From contig DEKW01000021.1 of the NCBI GenBank assembly GCA_002354055.1, positions 5,315 through 69,314 of the forward strand: a stretch of DNA of 64,000 bases, given 5' to 3'. A program made the translations under genes and the position numbers. A model generated the notes under the pieces. The model did no database searches, had not been told where the DNA came from, and saw only the letters and a list, made by a program, of their open reading frames with translations. The DNA comes from Bacteroidales bacterium UBA2712 (GTDB lineage: Bacteria > Bacteroidota > Bacteroidia > Bacteroidales > Paludibacteraceae). Shown here one piece after another: positions 1 to 7,327 of the stretch (its first letter is position 1; each line of letters opens with the position of its first letter).

Positions 1-2
1 AG

Positions 3-917
3 TATGTCTATGGTACGAACTACGTGATAGAACCGGTGTATGTCTATCGTCCGATTATCTATGATTGGTTCTGGTCTGACGCGTGGTACGCATGGCATTC
101 GCCTTGGTACTGGGGCTACTGGCCGGGATGGTGGTACGCACATGCTTGCTGGGCACATGACTGGTATTGGCATCGTTGCTACACCTATCATCACCACCAC
201 TATTGCTGCTCTTTCCGTCACGCACGAGAGGTACGCCGCGGCTATCATGACTTGCATCGGAACGTAGCCCGCAGAGAGTACGCCACGGCGCATCCCGATC
301 GCTCTTTCACACGCCGCAACAGCGGTATGACGAACGCACGGGAGATACGCAGTACTACGACTACCCGTACCAGCGCTCGCGTAGCTACTCCGACAGCAGG
401 CGCTCGCACCTCGGCTCGTACAGCCACTCCTGCAACCGCTCGTAACACGTTCGGCAGCACGACGAGAACGTCCGGCGCAACAACCAGAACGTCCGGTGCG
501 ACGACGAGAACGTCTAGTCCTTCGAGAACGACCAGTACGACCGCGAGCACGACCCGTACTTCCGGTTCGACTACTTCGACGAGAACCCGTTCGACGAGCG
601 CAGTAGGTCGCTCCACGGCAAGTACCGCAAGCACGACCCGTACATCCTCTGCTACACGCACCTCAAGCGCGACGCGCACCTCGAGTCCCTCTCGATCGAC
701 CGGTGCGACCAGAACTTCCGGTTCGAGTACTTACAGCGGTAGCAGTACGCGTTCGAGCGGTAGCTCTTACGGAGGCAGCCGTAGCAGCGGCTCCAGCACC
801 TACAGCGGCGGTGGCCGTTCCAGCGGAGGGTACTCCGGAGGCGGTGGCTACAGCGGCGGTGGCAGAAGCAGTGGAGGCGGCGGTGCTTCCTCCGGCGGAG
901 GCGGCAGACGCAGATAA
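3..917 (+). CDS. Low-complexity Ser/Thr/Arg/Gly-rich protein, 5' truncated by the window edge
   Basis: Function not recognised. The frame is open to the left edge, so the true start lies outside; an internal GTG at 24 is only the first possible start visible. The N-terminal part (about 80 residues) is packed with Trp, Tyr and His, including a run of four His. The middle (about residues 110-220) is a Ser/Thr/Arg tract with repeated TTRTSG-type words, and the C-terminal 80 residues are Gly/Ser-rich and end in three Arg. No enzyme motif is visible. Proteins with aromatic/His-rich heads and low-complexity tails occur in Bacteroidales as hypothetical proteins. The repeated codons drive the composition, so homology searches would be unreliable. 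It converges on aspA across a shared hairpin terminator. Confidence 0.7.
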   Translation, partial: YVYGTNYVIEPVYVYRPIIYDWFWSDAWYAWHSPWYWGYWPGWWYAHACWAHDWYWHRCYTYHHHHYCCSFRHAREVRRGYHDLHRNVARREYATAHPDRSFTRRNSGMTNAREIRSTTTTRTSARVATPTAGARTSARTATPATARNTFGSTTRTSGATTRTSGATTRTSSPSRTTSTTASTTRTSGSTTSTRTRSTSAVGRSTASTASTTRTSSATRTSSATRTSSPSRSTGATRTSGSSTYSGSSTRSSGSSYGGSRSSGSSTYSGGGRSSGGYSGGGGYSGGGRSSGGGGASSGGGGRRR

Positions 918-925
918 AAAAGAAA

Positions 926-951
926 GGATGACCAGAATGGTCATCCTTTTT
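926..951. terminator. Bidirectional intrinsic terminator
   Basis: A perfect 9-bp stem (GGATGACCA at 926-934, TGGTCATCC at 938-946) closes a 3-nt GAA loop. T-rich DNA follows on the plus strand and A-rich DNA precedes it, so it can end both the gene at 3-917 and aspA. Confidence 0.85.
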
Positions 952-952
952 C

Positions 953-974
953 TTTCGACTTTCTACTTTCGACT
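953..974. repeat. Word array at the aspA stop codon
   Basis: The plus strand reads CTTTCGACTTTCTACTTTCG, that is three imperfect copies of a CTTTCGACTT-like word, running directly into the aspA stop codon. It is one of many such arrays in this window. Confidence 0.6.
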
Positions 975-2368
975 TAATGCGCTGCGAGCATGTTCTCGGG
1001 GTCGAGCAGTTTGTCCAGCTGCTCTTTGCTCAGCAGCCCGTGCTCCAGCACGAGGTCATACACACCCTTGCCGGTCTCGAGTGCCTCTTTGGCGATCTTC
1101 GTCGAGGCTTTGTAGCCGATGACGGGATTGAGTGCGGTGACAATACCGATGGAGTGTTTTACCGTAGCGGCATTATGCTCGCTGTTGATGGTGATGCCGT
1201 CGATACATTTCTTGCGGAGGATCTTCATCACGTTCCTGAGCCATGTGATGGACTCGAAGATGCACTCCGTGATGATCGGTTCCATGACGTTCAGCTGCAG
1301 TTGCCCTGCCTCGGCGGCGAAGGTAACGGCAGTGTCGTTACCGATGACCTTGAAGCATACTTGGTTGGTGACCTCCGGGATGACGGGGTTCACCTTGCCC
1401 GGCATGATGGAGCTACCAGGTGCCATCGGCGGCAAGTTGATCTCATGAAGCCCGCAACGCGGACCGGAAGCCATCAGACGCAGGTCATTACAAGTCTTGC
1501 TGAGCTTGACGGCGAGGCGTTTGAGCGCTGCCGAATAACTGACATACGCACCGGTGTCCGGCGTTGCCTCCACGAGGTCACTGGCTAACTCAAACGGCTC
1601 GCCGGTAAGTTCGCACATTTTCTTGATGCATAATTCTGCGTAGCCTGCCCGGGCGTTCAGACCCGTTCCGATAGCCGTACCGCCCATATTGATCTCATAG
1701 AGCAGTTTGACGTTTCGTCCGAGATTAGCCACCTCTTCCTCGAGGTTATTGGCAAACGCGTGGAACTCCTGTCCGCTCGTCATCGGCACGGCGTCTTGCA
1801 GTTGTGTACGACCCATCTTGATGGAGTTATTGTACTCGTCGCCTTTCTTACGGAGAGACTCGATAAGCAGCTGGAGTTCGGATACCAGCCCTTTGTTCAT
1901 GCGAATGAAAGCATAACGGAAAGCGGAAGGGTAGGCGTCGTTGGTCGATTGAGCACAGTTGACATGGTCGTTGGGCGAGCAGTACTGATACTCGCCGCGC
2001 TGATGCCCCATGATCTCCAACGCACGGTTCGCGATGACCTCATTGGCGTTCATGTTCACTGTCGTTCCGGCGCCGCCTTGTACCATATCTGTGGGGAACT
2101 GGTCATGCATCTTCCCGTCGATAATCTCTTGGCAGGCCTGCGCAATCGCCTCGTAGATCTCGTCATTGATAACCCCTAACTCATGGTTCGCCTCCACCGC
2201 TGCGAGCTTGATATACGCCATGGCGATGATATACTCCGGGAAGTCCGACATCTTGAGATTAGAGATCTGATAGTTGTTAATACCACGTTGCGTCTGCACG
2301 CCGTAGTACGCGTCTTGAGGGACTTGCAGTTCGCCTAACAAGTCCGATTCGATTCGATAGTTTTCCAT
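974..2368 (-). CDS. aspA: Aspartate ammonia-lyase
   Basis: Cytosolic deamination of L-aspartate to fumarate and ammonia, feeding fumarate into the succinate branch. The 464-residue length fits the aspartase/fumarase superfamily. The superfamily signature GSSIMPGKVNP lies at about residues 318-328 and is followed by PVIPEVTNQV. The N-terminal part carries the family's GELQVP and YYGVQTQR segments. Wording around the signature (VNPVIPEVTNQVCFKVIGND) is typical of AspA rather than class II fumarase. It is the last gene of a minus-strand run cdsA, acyltransferase, GT2, ftsY, aspA, starting 11 nt after the ftsY stop. Fumarase C is the alternative but fits less well. Confidence 0.92.
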   Translation of the reverse strand: MENYRIESDLLGELQVPQDAYYGVQTQRGINNYQISNLKMSDFPEYIIAMAYIKLAAVEANHELGVINDEIYEAIAQACQEIIDGKMHDQFPTDMVQGGAGTTVNMNANEVIANRALEIMGHQRGEYQYCSPNDHVNCAQSTNDAYPSAFRYAFIRMNKGLVSELQLLIESLRKKGDEYNNSIKMGRTQLQDAVPMTSGQEFHAFANNLEEEVANLGRNVKLLYEINMGGTAIGTGLNARAGYAELCIKKMCELTGEPFELASDLVEATPDTGAYVSYSAALKRLAVKLSKTCNDLRLMASGPRCGLHEINLPPMAPGSSIMPGKVNPVIPEVTNQVCFKVIGNDTAVTFAAEAGQLQLNVMEPIITECIFESITWLRNVMKILRKKCIDGITINSEHNAATVKHSIGIVTALNPVIGYKASTKIAKEALETGKGVYDLVLEHGLLSKEQLDKLLDPENMLAAH

Positions 2369-2379
2369 GATATAATTTG

Positions 2380-3339
2380 TTAGTTAATGTTTCCTAATAA
2401 GGACCGCACGAACTCTACGCGGTTGAAGACCTGCAGATCAGTCATCTGTTCGCCAAGCCCGATGTACCGTACGGGGATCTTGAACTGATCGCTGATGCCG
2501 ATGACCACGCCGCCTTTCGCTGTGCCGTCCAGCTTCGTGATGGCGAGTGACGATACTTGCGTGGCTGCCGTGAACTGGCGTGCCTGCTCAAAGGCGTTCT
2601 GACCCGTAGAGCCGTCTAAGACGAGCATCACGTCGTGTGGCGCGTCCGGCACCACTTTCTGCATCACGTTCTTGATCTTCGTCAGCTCGTTCATCAGGTT
2701 GATCTTGTTATGGAGTCGTCCTGCGGTATCGATGAGCACGACATCTGCGTCGTTCGCTTTGGCGGACTGCAAGGTATCGAAGGCAACCGACGCCGGGTCG
2801 GAGCCCTGTTGCTGCTTGATAACCGGCACACCTACGCGCTCGCCCCAGATACATAACTGCTCTACCGCCGCCGCACGGAAGGTGTCCGCTGCGCCTAAAT
2901 AGACCTTCTTGCCCGCTGCTTTGTATTGGTACGCAAGTTTGCCGATGGTCGTCGTCTTGCCCACGCCGTTCACACCTACGACCATGATCACGTAAGGCTT
3001 GGCCGGCAACTCCGCCTCGAAATCCGGCACGTCAGCCACGTTGTTCTCCTGCAGCAACGAGGAAATCTCATCGACCAACAGCCGATTCAGTTCCTCCGTA
3101 CCGATATATTTGTCTTTTTTGACGCGCTCCTGCACCCGCTCGATGATGCGCAGCGTGGTCTCCACGCCGACATCGGAGGTGATCAGCGCTTCCTCCAAGT
3201 TATCCAACACATCGTCATCTATCGTCGATTTGCCGGCGATAGCGTGCCCGATCTTCGAGAGCACTGACTCTTTGCTTTTCTCCAGACCCTTGTCGAGGGT
3301 CTCTTTCTTCTCTCTGTTAAAAAATCCGAAAAATCCCAT
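2380..3339 (-). CDS. ftsY: Signal recognition particle receptor FtsY
   Basis: SRP receptor GTPase that docks ribosome-SRP complexes at the inner membrane. It shows a helical N domain (about residues 15-100), the P-loop GVNGVGKTT near residue 125, DTAGR near 201 and TKLDGTAKGG near 266. The acidic A domain of E. coli FtsY is absent, which is usual for short FtsY forms. I chose the ATG at 3339 (MGFFGFF, the usual Bacteroidota-type membrane-targeting start). The frame continues 15 codons upstream, but these are written by a word array (3342-3403) and are probably not translated. Confidence 0.95.
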   Translation of the reverse strand: MGFFGFFNREKKETLDKGLEKSKESVLSKIGHAIAGKSTIDDDVLDNLEEALITSDVGVETTLRIIERVQERVKKDKYIGTEELNRLLVDEISSLLQENNVADVPDFEAELPAKPYVIMVVGVNGVGKTTTIGKLAYQYKAAGKKVYLGAADTFRAAAVEQLCIWGERVGVPVIKQQQGSDPASVAFDTLQSAKANDADVVLIDTAGRLHNKINLMNELTKIKNVMQKVVPDAPHDVMLVLDGSTGQNAFEQARQFTAATQVSSLAITKLDGTAKGGVVIGISDQFKIPVRYIGLGEQMTDLQVFNRVEFVRSLLGNIN

Positions 3340-3341
3340 AA

Positions 3342-3403
3342 ATTCATTTACTATTTGGCCATTTACCATGTACCATTTGGTCATTTACCATTTACCATTT
3401 TCC
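3342..3403. repeat. Word array between GT2 and ftsY
   Basis: In the direction of transcription (minus strand) the array is built from TAAATGGTAAATGAC, CAAATGGTACATGG and CAAATAGTAAATG words, about five imperfect copies of a 7-8 nt AAATGGT unit. It supplies the last codons and stop of the upstream glycosyltransferase and fills the whole gap to ftsY. The outer words TAAATGGTAAATGAC and AAATAGTAAATG recur at 40471-40500. Confidence 0.8.
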
Positions 3404-4304
3404 GATAATCTCTCCTGGCTTGACTGACCGCTTTTGCCGCTTCTGCCTTTCCCGTGACGAGGAACATCGCTGCCGCGGCATAATCCAAGAAGAACCGCAC
3501 GCTCAATACCCACCACCGCCATCGGCTGTTCTTATAGATCATCACCAGGTTGTTGCGGAAATTGAGATAAACCTTCCTCGGGTTGCCGTAGTTGAGCGAT
3601 CCGCCGCCGAGGTGATAGACGGTGCTTGCCGGTACACAGGCGAGTTTCCATCCTTGATTCCGCATCCGCCAGCAGAGGTCGATCTCCTCCATGTGGGCGA
3701 AGAACGACGCATCGAGTCCGCCTGACTCCTTATATATCTTCGTGCGCACGCACATGCAGGCGCCCGAAGTCCATTCTATCTCTGCGACCGTGTCGTACTG
3801 ACCGTGATCTTCTTCTACGCGTCCGAACCGTCTTCCTCGGCAGTAGGGGTAACCTAAGGGATTGAGGTAGCCTCCTGCCGCACCCGCGTGCTCGAAGAAG
3901 CGCTTGTCTCTCCAGCTCCGTATCTTCGGTTGTACCGCTGCTACCTCCGGGTGAGCGTCCATGTAGTCGAGTAGGGGAGTGAGCCATCCTTCCGGCGTCT
4001 CTACATCGGAATTCAGCAACACCGTATATTCACTCTCCCCCTCTATTGGGGAGCCGGATGGGGCTTCTATCGCGCGGTTGTAGCCTTCGGCAAAGCCGTA
4101 GTTCTTATCCAGGACTATCGTCCGAACGGTCGGAAACTCCTTTCGCAGCACCTCCAGGCTCTCATCCGTACTCCCGTTATCCGCCACCACGACCTCTATC
4201 TGATCGCTGAAGGGAGATGTCTGACAGCTCCTCACTACCGACGGCAGGTATGTACGCAGCATCTGAGCCCCGTTCCAGTTTAATATGATTACACTACATT
4301 TCAC
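3381..4304 (-). CDS. Family 2 glycosyltransferase (rhamnosyltransferase-like)
   Basis: Nucleotide-sugar glycosyltransferase, probably cytoplasmic or membrane-associated and acting on envelope polysaccharide. It has the GT-A start SVIILNWNGAQML, the nucleotide-binding DNGSTD near residue 43, a DxD-like NSDVET near 95, and a C-terminal FFAHMEEIDLCWRMR block typical of the rhamnosyl/O-antigen GT2 subgroup. No ATG fits the N terminus: the usable starts are GTG at 4304 (chosen, begins at KCSVIILNW) or TTG at 4313, both inside a word array. The last residues (KMVNGK) and stop are also written by a word array. It lies between a lipid A-type acyltransferase and ftsY. The sugar donor cannot be inferred. 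Confidence 0.88.
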   Translation of the reverse strand: MKCSVIILNWNGAQMLRTYLPSVVRSCQTSPFSDQIEVVVADNGSTDESLEVLRKEFPTVRTIVLDKNYGFAEGYNRAIEAPSGSPIEGESEYTVLLNSDVETPEGWLTPLLDYMDAHPEVAAVQPKIRSWRDKRFFEHAGAAGGYLNPLGYPYCRGRRFGRVEEDHGQYDTVAEIEWTSGACMCVRTKIYKESGGLDASFFAHMEEIDLCWRMRNQGWKLACVPASTVYHLGGGSLNYGNPRKVYLNFRNNLVMIYKNSRWRWWVLSVRFFLDYAAAAMFLVTGKAEAAKAVSQARRDYRKMVNGK

Positions 4305-4331
4305 AAATTTCAAATTTCAAATCTCAAATTC
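4302..4331. repeat. Word array across acyltransferase stop and GT2 start
   Basis: Minus-strand reading gives repeated TTTGAAA/TTTGAGA words (four imperfect copies). It contains the stop codon of the acyltransferase gene and the only available start codons (TTG, GTG) of the GT2 gene. Confidence 0.7.
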
Positions 4332-5184
4332 TTCCCCATTTCCATCTATTATGCGTCCAGAGCCATAGAGCCGGTTCTTCCAGGATATTCTGCTCCAAGA
4401 GCCGCGCGTATGCCGTAGTGATCTCGCCCTCGGCGGTCTCTTGCGGAGTCATGGTGATTAGGTCGAACCGCGAGACGTAGTACCCGCGTTTAGGACGGCT
4501 TACGTGCAGGCAGAAAACAGGGTAGTTAAACTTCTTTCCCATGATCTCGCCGCCATCCAAGAACCCCGTGTCTTGATGGAGAAACGTCACCCATGTGCGT
4601 GTCACTTCCGGGCGTGGTTTCTGGTCCGCGATGAGGCCGAGCACTATCGGATGCTTCTCCGCGCGGAAGCGAACCATCTCCCTTAAGAGGCGTTGTTTCT
4701 CCACTAACACCCCTTCGCGTTTCTCCCGTATGAAAATCATCAGCTCGTCCATCGCTTTGTTCTTAAGCTTGCGGTAGCCGTTCATCTCCGTCACTTCGGG
4801 GTCGAACCATTGTTGGCAGGAGGCTTTCCACTCCCAGTTGCCCATGTGTGCCATCATCACGATACATCCGCCGTGCTCTTTGGCTGCGCGGTTGACTTCC
4901 TCTGCGTTCACAAACACCTCATGCTCCTTGATCTCCGCGTTGCTGCGCGTGGAGCCGTAGATGGTCTCTACGATCGTGTCGCAGAACTGATGATAGAACG
5001 CCTTGGCAATCGCCCGCCGCTCGTCTTCGCTCTTCTCGGGAAAAGACAGCCGCAGGTTCTTCCTAACCATCTTTCTTCGGTACCGCACTATGTAGTACAT
5101 CAGCGGGTAAATTAGCCAGTCTGCAAAGAAATAATGCACGCCGAGCGGCATATGGGAGAGTATGGAGACGAGCCCTTTTAGCAT
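4324..5184 (-). CDS. Lipid A-type lysophospholipid acyltransferase (LpxL/HtrB family)
   Basis: Predicted inner-membrane acyltransferase that adds a secondary acyl chain to lipid A precursors or acts on a related lipid. The catalytic HxxxxE-type motif is seen in AHMGNWEW at about residues 112-119. An N-terminal hydrophobic segment (about 5-35) is followed by a basic RYRRKMVRKNLRLSFPEK patch typical of this family. The length, 286 residues, is normal. It overlaps the cdsA stop by 7 nt and precedes GT2, so it belongs to the same envelope operon. The acyl acceptor and position are not deducible. Confidence 0.9.
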   Translation of the reverse strand: MLKGLVSILSHMPLGVHYFFADWLIYPLMYYIVRYRRKMVRKNLRLSFPEKSEDERRAIAKAFYHQFCDTIVETIYGSTRSNAEIKEHEVFVNAEEVNRAAKEHGGCIVMMAHMGNWEWKASCQQWFDPEVTEMNGYRKLKNKAMDELMIFIREKREGVLVEKQRLLREMVRFRAEKHPIVLGLIADQKPRPEVTRTWVTFLHQDTGFLDGGEIMGKKFNYPVFCLHVSRPKRGYYVSRFDLITMTPQETAEGEITTAYARLLEQNILEEPALWLWTHNRWKWGRI

Positions 5185-6014
5185 AAGATCATCATCACTA
5201 CGAACAGTAACGCCATCGGTGCAGCCAATAGAATCGAATCAAAACGATCCAGTACACCGCCGTGTCCGGGCAGGAACTTACCACTGTCTTTGACACCTAT
5301 CGAACGTTTGAAAAGGCTCTCCATGAGGTCGCCCAAGGTCCCGAAACCGCTGACGATGAGCGCAAAAACTCCTGCGATGAGTAACTCGTATCCTTCTTTC
5401 GTGATGGCGTCAAACCATCCGTACCGGTTTAGTATGAACGCTGCGCCGATTGTGAATGCCACACCGCCGAACAAACCTTCCCAGCTCTTCTTCGGACTTA
5501 CGCGGGGAAACATCTTATGATTACCGCCCGGCATCTTCTTCGCCGTCAGTACGCCCACGCAGTATGCGCCCGAGTCATTCACCCAGATCAGCACAAAGAC
5601 CGCGAGTAATAAGTATCGGTCTATATCACAAAGGACGTTCATCAGCGCAAAAGGCAACGCGATCATCATCTGTCCGATGAGGAAATGTCCCCACTGCTGA
5701 ATAGGGTTCTCGTCCTTGTTCCATAACTCCGCAATCAGGATGCCTATCGGCAGCAACAAAGTCAGTAAGGTCCAGGGATTAAAAGAGCCGTAGCACCATG
5801 CCGTCACTAATGGAAAGACGCATAGTACCGCGCTCATTTCGCTGAAGAAATCCATCATGCACCGCGGATGGGTCAGGCTATTGTACTCCCGTAGCGCAAA
5901 AAAAGCGAGCACTATAGACAGCGCCATGAAGATTACCCCGTCGTATAAAATACTACCCACTACTACCGCTACATATACCGCTCCGGAGAGGGTTCGTTTC
6001 CAAAATTCACTCAT
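5178..6014 (-). CDS. cdsA: Phosphatidate cytidylyltransferase
   Basis: Inner-membrane enzyme making CDP-diacylglycerol from phosphatidate and CTP, the branch point of phospholipid synthesis. Several hydrophobic helices are visible, with the family blocks KKSWEGLFGG near residue 160 and the C-terminal signature FLPGHGGVLDRFDS near 250. I chose the ATG at 6014 (MSEFWKRTLSG), which lies about 15 nt after the predicted transcription start; a longer frame to 6035 would begin upstream of the promoter box. It heads the operon and is driven by the minus arm of the divergent promoter at 6033-6080. Confidence 0.95.
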   Translation of the reverse strand: MSEFWKRTLSGAVYVAVVVGSILYDGVIFMALSIVLAFFALREYNSLTHPRCMMDFFSEMSAVLCVFPLVTAWCYGSFNPWTLLTLLLPIGILIAELWNKDENPIQQWGHFLIGQMMIALPFALMNVLCDIDRYLLLAVFVLIWVNDSGAYCVGVLTAKKMPGGNHKMFPRVSPKKSWEGLFGGVAFTIGAAFILNRYGWFDAITKEGYELLIAGVFALIVSGFGTLGDLMESLFKRSIGVKDSGKFLPGHGGVLDRFDSILLAAPMALLFVVMMILC

Positions 6015-6032
6015 ATATTCGTAATTTTGCCA

Positions 6033-6080
6033 CAAAATTACTACTTTTTTTGCATATATGCAAATAATTTCGTATCTTTG
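6033..6080. promoter_or_regulatory. Divergent promoter pair, cdsA / small acidic gene
   Basis: Minus arm: -33 TTG at 6063-6061 and -7 TAATTTTG at 6040-6033. Plus arm: -33 TTG at 6050-6052 and -7 TATCTTTG at 6073-6080. Both spacers are 20 nt. The two -33 elements are the ends of one perfect palindrome, TTGCATATATGCAA (6050-6063). Confidence 0.8.
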
Positions 6081-6100
6081 CAGCGTTTTTAGAAGGATTT

Positions 6101-6454
6101 ATGGAAAACAACACGATTGAAATGGCTCTTTTGGAGCCCGAGGAGCGGGAGTTGGTGGAGTTTATCTACTCTGCTATCCCTGCCATAGACCGCGGTTCAT
6201 TAACGGCGGACGACATCCTTTTTGTGCTTGACGCCATGGACGATTTTCTTGAGGAGCAGGGTCTTGTGAAGGTCGATGAAGCGTCCGGCGAGATGGAGTA
6301 TTTAGACGGCGAGGTGGATGAGACCGAGCAGCTCAACTACGTACTCCGCGCTGCGAAGGAAGACGGTCGTGCTATCTCCGGTGTGCAGATCCAACTCATC
6401 CAGGATGCCGAACTCCAATACGGCATCGAGCATGGCTACTACGAGGAGGAGTGA
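6101..6454 (+). CDS. Small acidic conserved-type hypothetical protein
   Basis: 117 residues, strongly acidic, predicted soluble and mostly helical, with no signal peptide or membrane segment and no motif I recognise. The pattern (acidic, EFIYSAIP near residue 22, ILFVLDAMDDFLEEQGL near residues 44-60, a central acidic loop, a C-terminal Tyr/Glu tail) resembles short Bacteroidales hypothetical proteins. It starts about 16 nt after the plus arm of the divergent promoter at 6033-6080 and is followed, in the same reading frame and only 15 nt later, by ribF, so the two are almost certainly co-transcribed. Confidence 0.8.
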   Translation: MENNTIEMALLEPEERELVEFIYSAIPAIDRGSLTADDILFVLDAMDDFLEEQGLVKVDEASGEMEYLDGEVDETEQLNYVLRAAKEDGRAISGVQIQLIQDAELQYGIEHGYYEEE

Positions 6455-6474
6455 GGTGTTAGGAGTGAGGTGAA
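6445..6474 (+). repeat. Direct repeat duplicating the end of the upstream gene
   Basis: The 12-mer AGGAGTGAGGTG occurs twice in a row with a 2-3 nt spacer. The first copy contains the stop codon of the 6101-6454 gene and the second contains the GTG start codon of ribF. Confidence 0.7.
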
Positions 6475-7327
6475 AGGGAAGATTGCCACGATAGGTTTTT
6501 TCGATGGTGTCCACAAGGGGCATCAGTTTCTTTTTGACCACCTGCGTCGTTTGGCGCAGGAACGCGATCTCACGTGCCTTATCGTCACGTTTGACAACCA
6601 TCCTCGGGCAACTTTGCAATCTGATTACCAGCCTGCCATGCTCACCTCCCGTGAGGAGCGGCAGAAACTGCTATCGGCTTTCGGCGAAGTGCTGATGTTG
6701 CCTTTTGAGGAGATTCATGCTCTCACAGCGCAGGAGTTTATGACGTTTCTTCATGACAGTTACGACGTCCGTGTGCTCGTTATGGGTTACGACCATCGTT
6801 TCGGTTCGGACCGTCTCCGTCGTCCTCAGGAGTACCGTCGTGTGGGCGAGGCTTGCGGCGTAGAGGTGATTACGATGGGCGAGTTTGTAGATGGCGAGTT
6901 TCACGTCTCTTCCACGGAGATCCGCTCTGCTCTCGAGAACGGAAATATCGCCCTTGCCAACGAACTCTTAGGCCGTCCTTATTCCATCCTCGGCGAGGTG
7001 GTACACGGCAAAGGAGTGGGGCATACGATCGGTTTTCCAACGGCAAACATCCGTCCCCTCGCGCCGGAGAAAATCATCCCCAAGACAGGTGTTTATATGG
7101 CGACCGTCACGACTCCCGTACGCGATGATGCGCCGGCGTTCGTGAACATCGACAAAAACGGACTCATCGAGGTCCATATACCTTCCTTCAAAGGTGATCT
7201 GTATGGTGCTCAATTGAAGATTCGCTTCGTCCGTTTTATCCGCGACGAGAAGCATTTTGAGTCCCTGCAAGAACTGCAGGTACAAATCAAGGACGATATT
7301 GATAGCATCCTGCGTCCGGTCTTATAA
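6470..7327 (+). CDS. ribF: Bifunctional riboflavin kinase / FAD synthetase
   Basis: Converts riboflavin to FMN and FMN to FAD. The N-terminal nucleotidyltransferase domain starts with ATIGFFDGVHKGHQFL (HxGH motif) and includes SSTEIRSALENGNIALANELLGRPY near residues 146-168. The C-terminal kinase domain carries GFPTANI near 188 and the KTGVYM block. The length, 285 residues, is slightly short of the usual ~310. The start is GTG at 6470; no ATG precedes the conserved first strand. The gene is in frame with the preceding one, separated only by its stop codon and five codons. Its last 41 nt overlap the end of the convergent lipoprotein gene. Confidence 0.93.
   Translation: MKGKIATIGFFDGVHKGHQFLFDHLRRLAQERDLTCLIVTFDNHPRATLQSDYQPAMLTSREERQKLLSAFGEVLMLPFEEIHALTAQEFMTFLHDSYDVRVLVMGYDHRFGSDRLRRPQEYRRVGEACGVEVITMGEFVDGEFHVSSTEIRSALENGNIALANELLGRPYSILGEVVHGKGVGHTIGFPTANIRPLAPEKIIPKTGVYMATVTTPVRDDAPAFVNIDKNGLIEVHIPSFKGDLYGAQLKIRFVRFIRDEKHFESLQELQVQIKDDIDSILRPVL

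Noticed and set aside
974..2368. Class II fumarase instead of aspartase
   Set aside because: The residues around the GSSIMPGKVNP signature and the N-terminal GELQVP region match aspartate ammonia-lyase better.
2380..3384. A longer ftsY starting at 3384
   Set aside because: The extra 15 codons are written by the word array; the family-typical start is the ATG at 3339.
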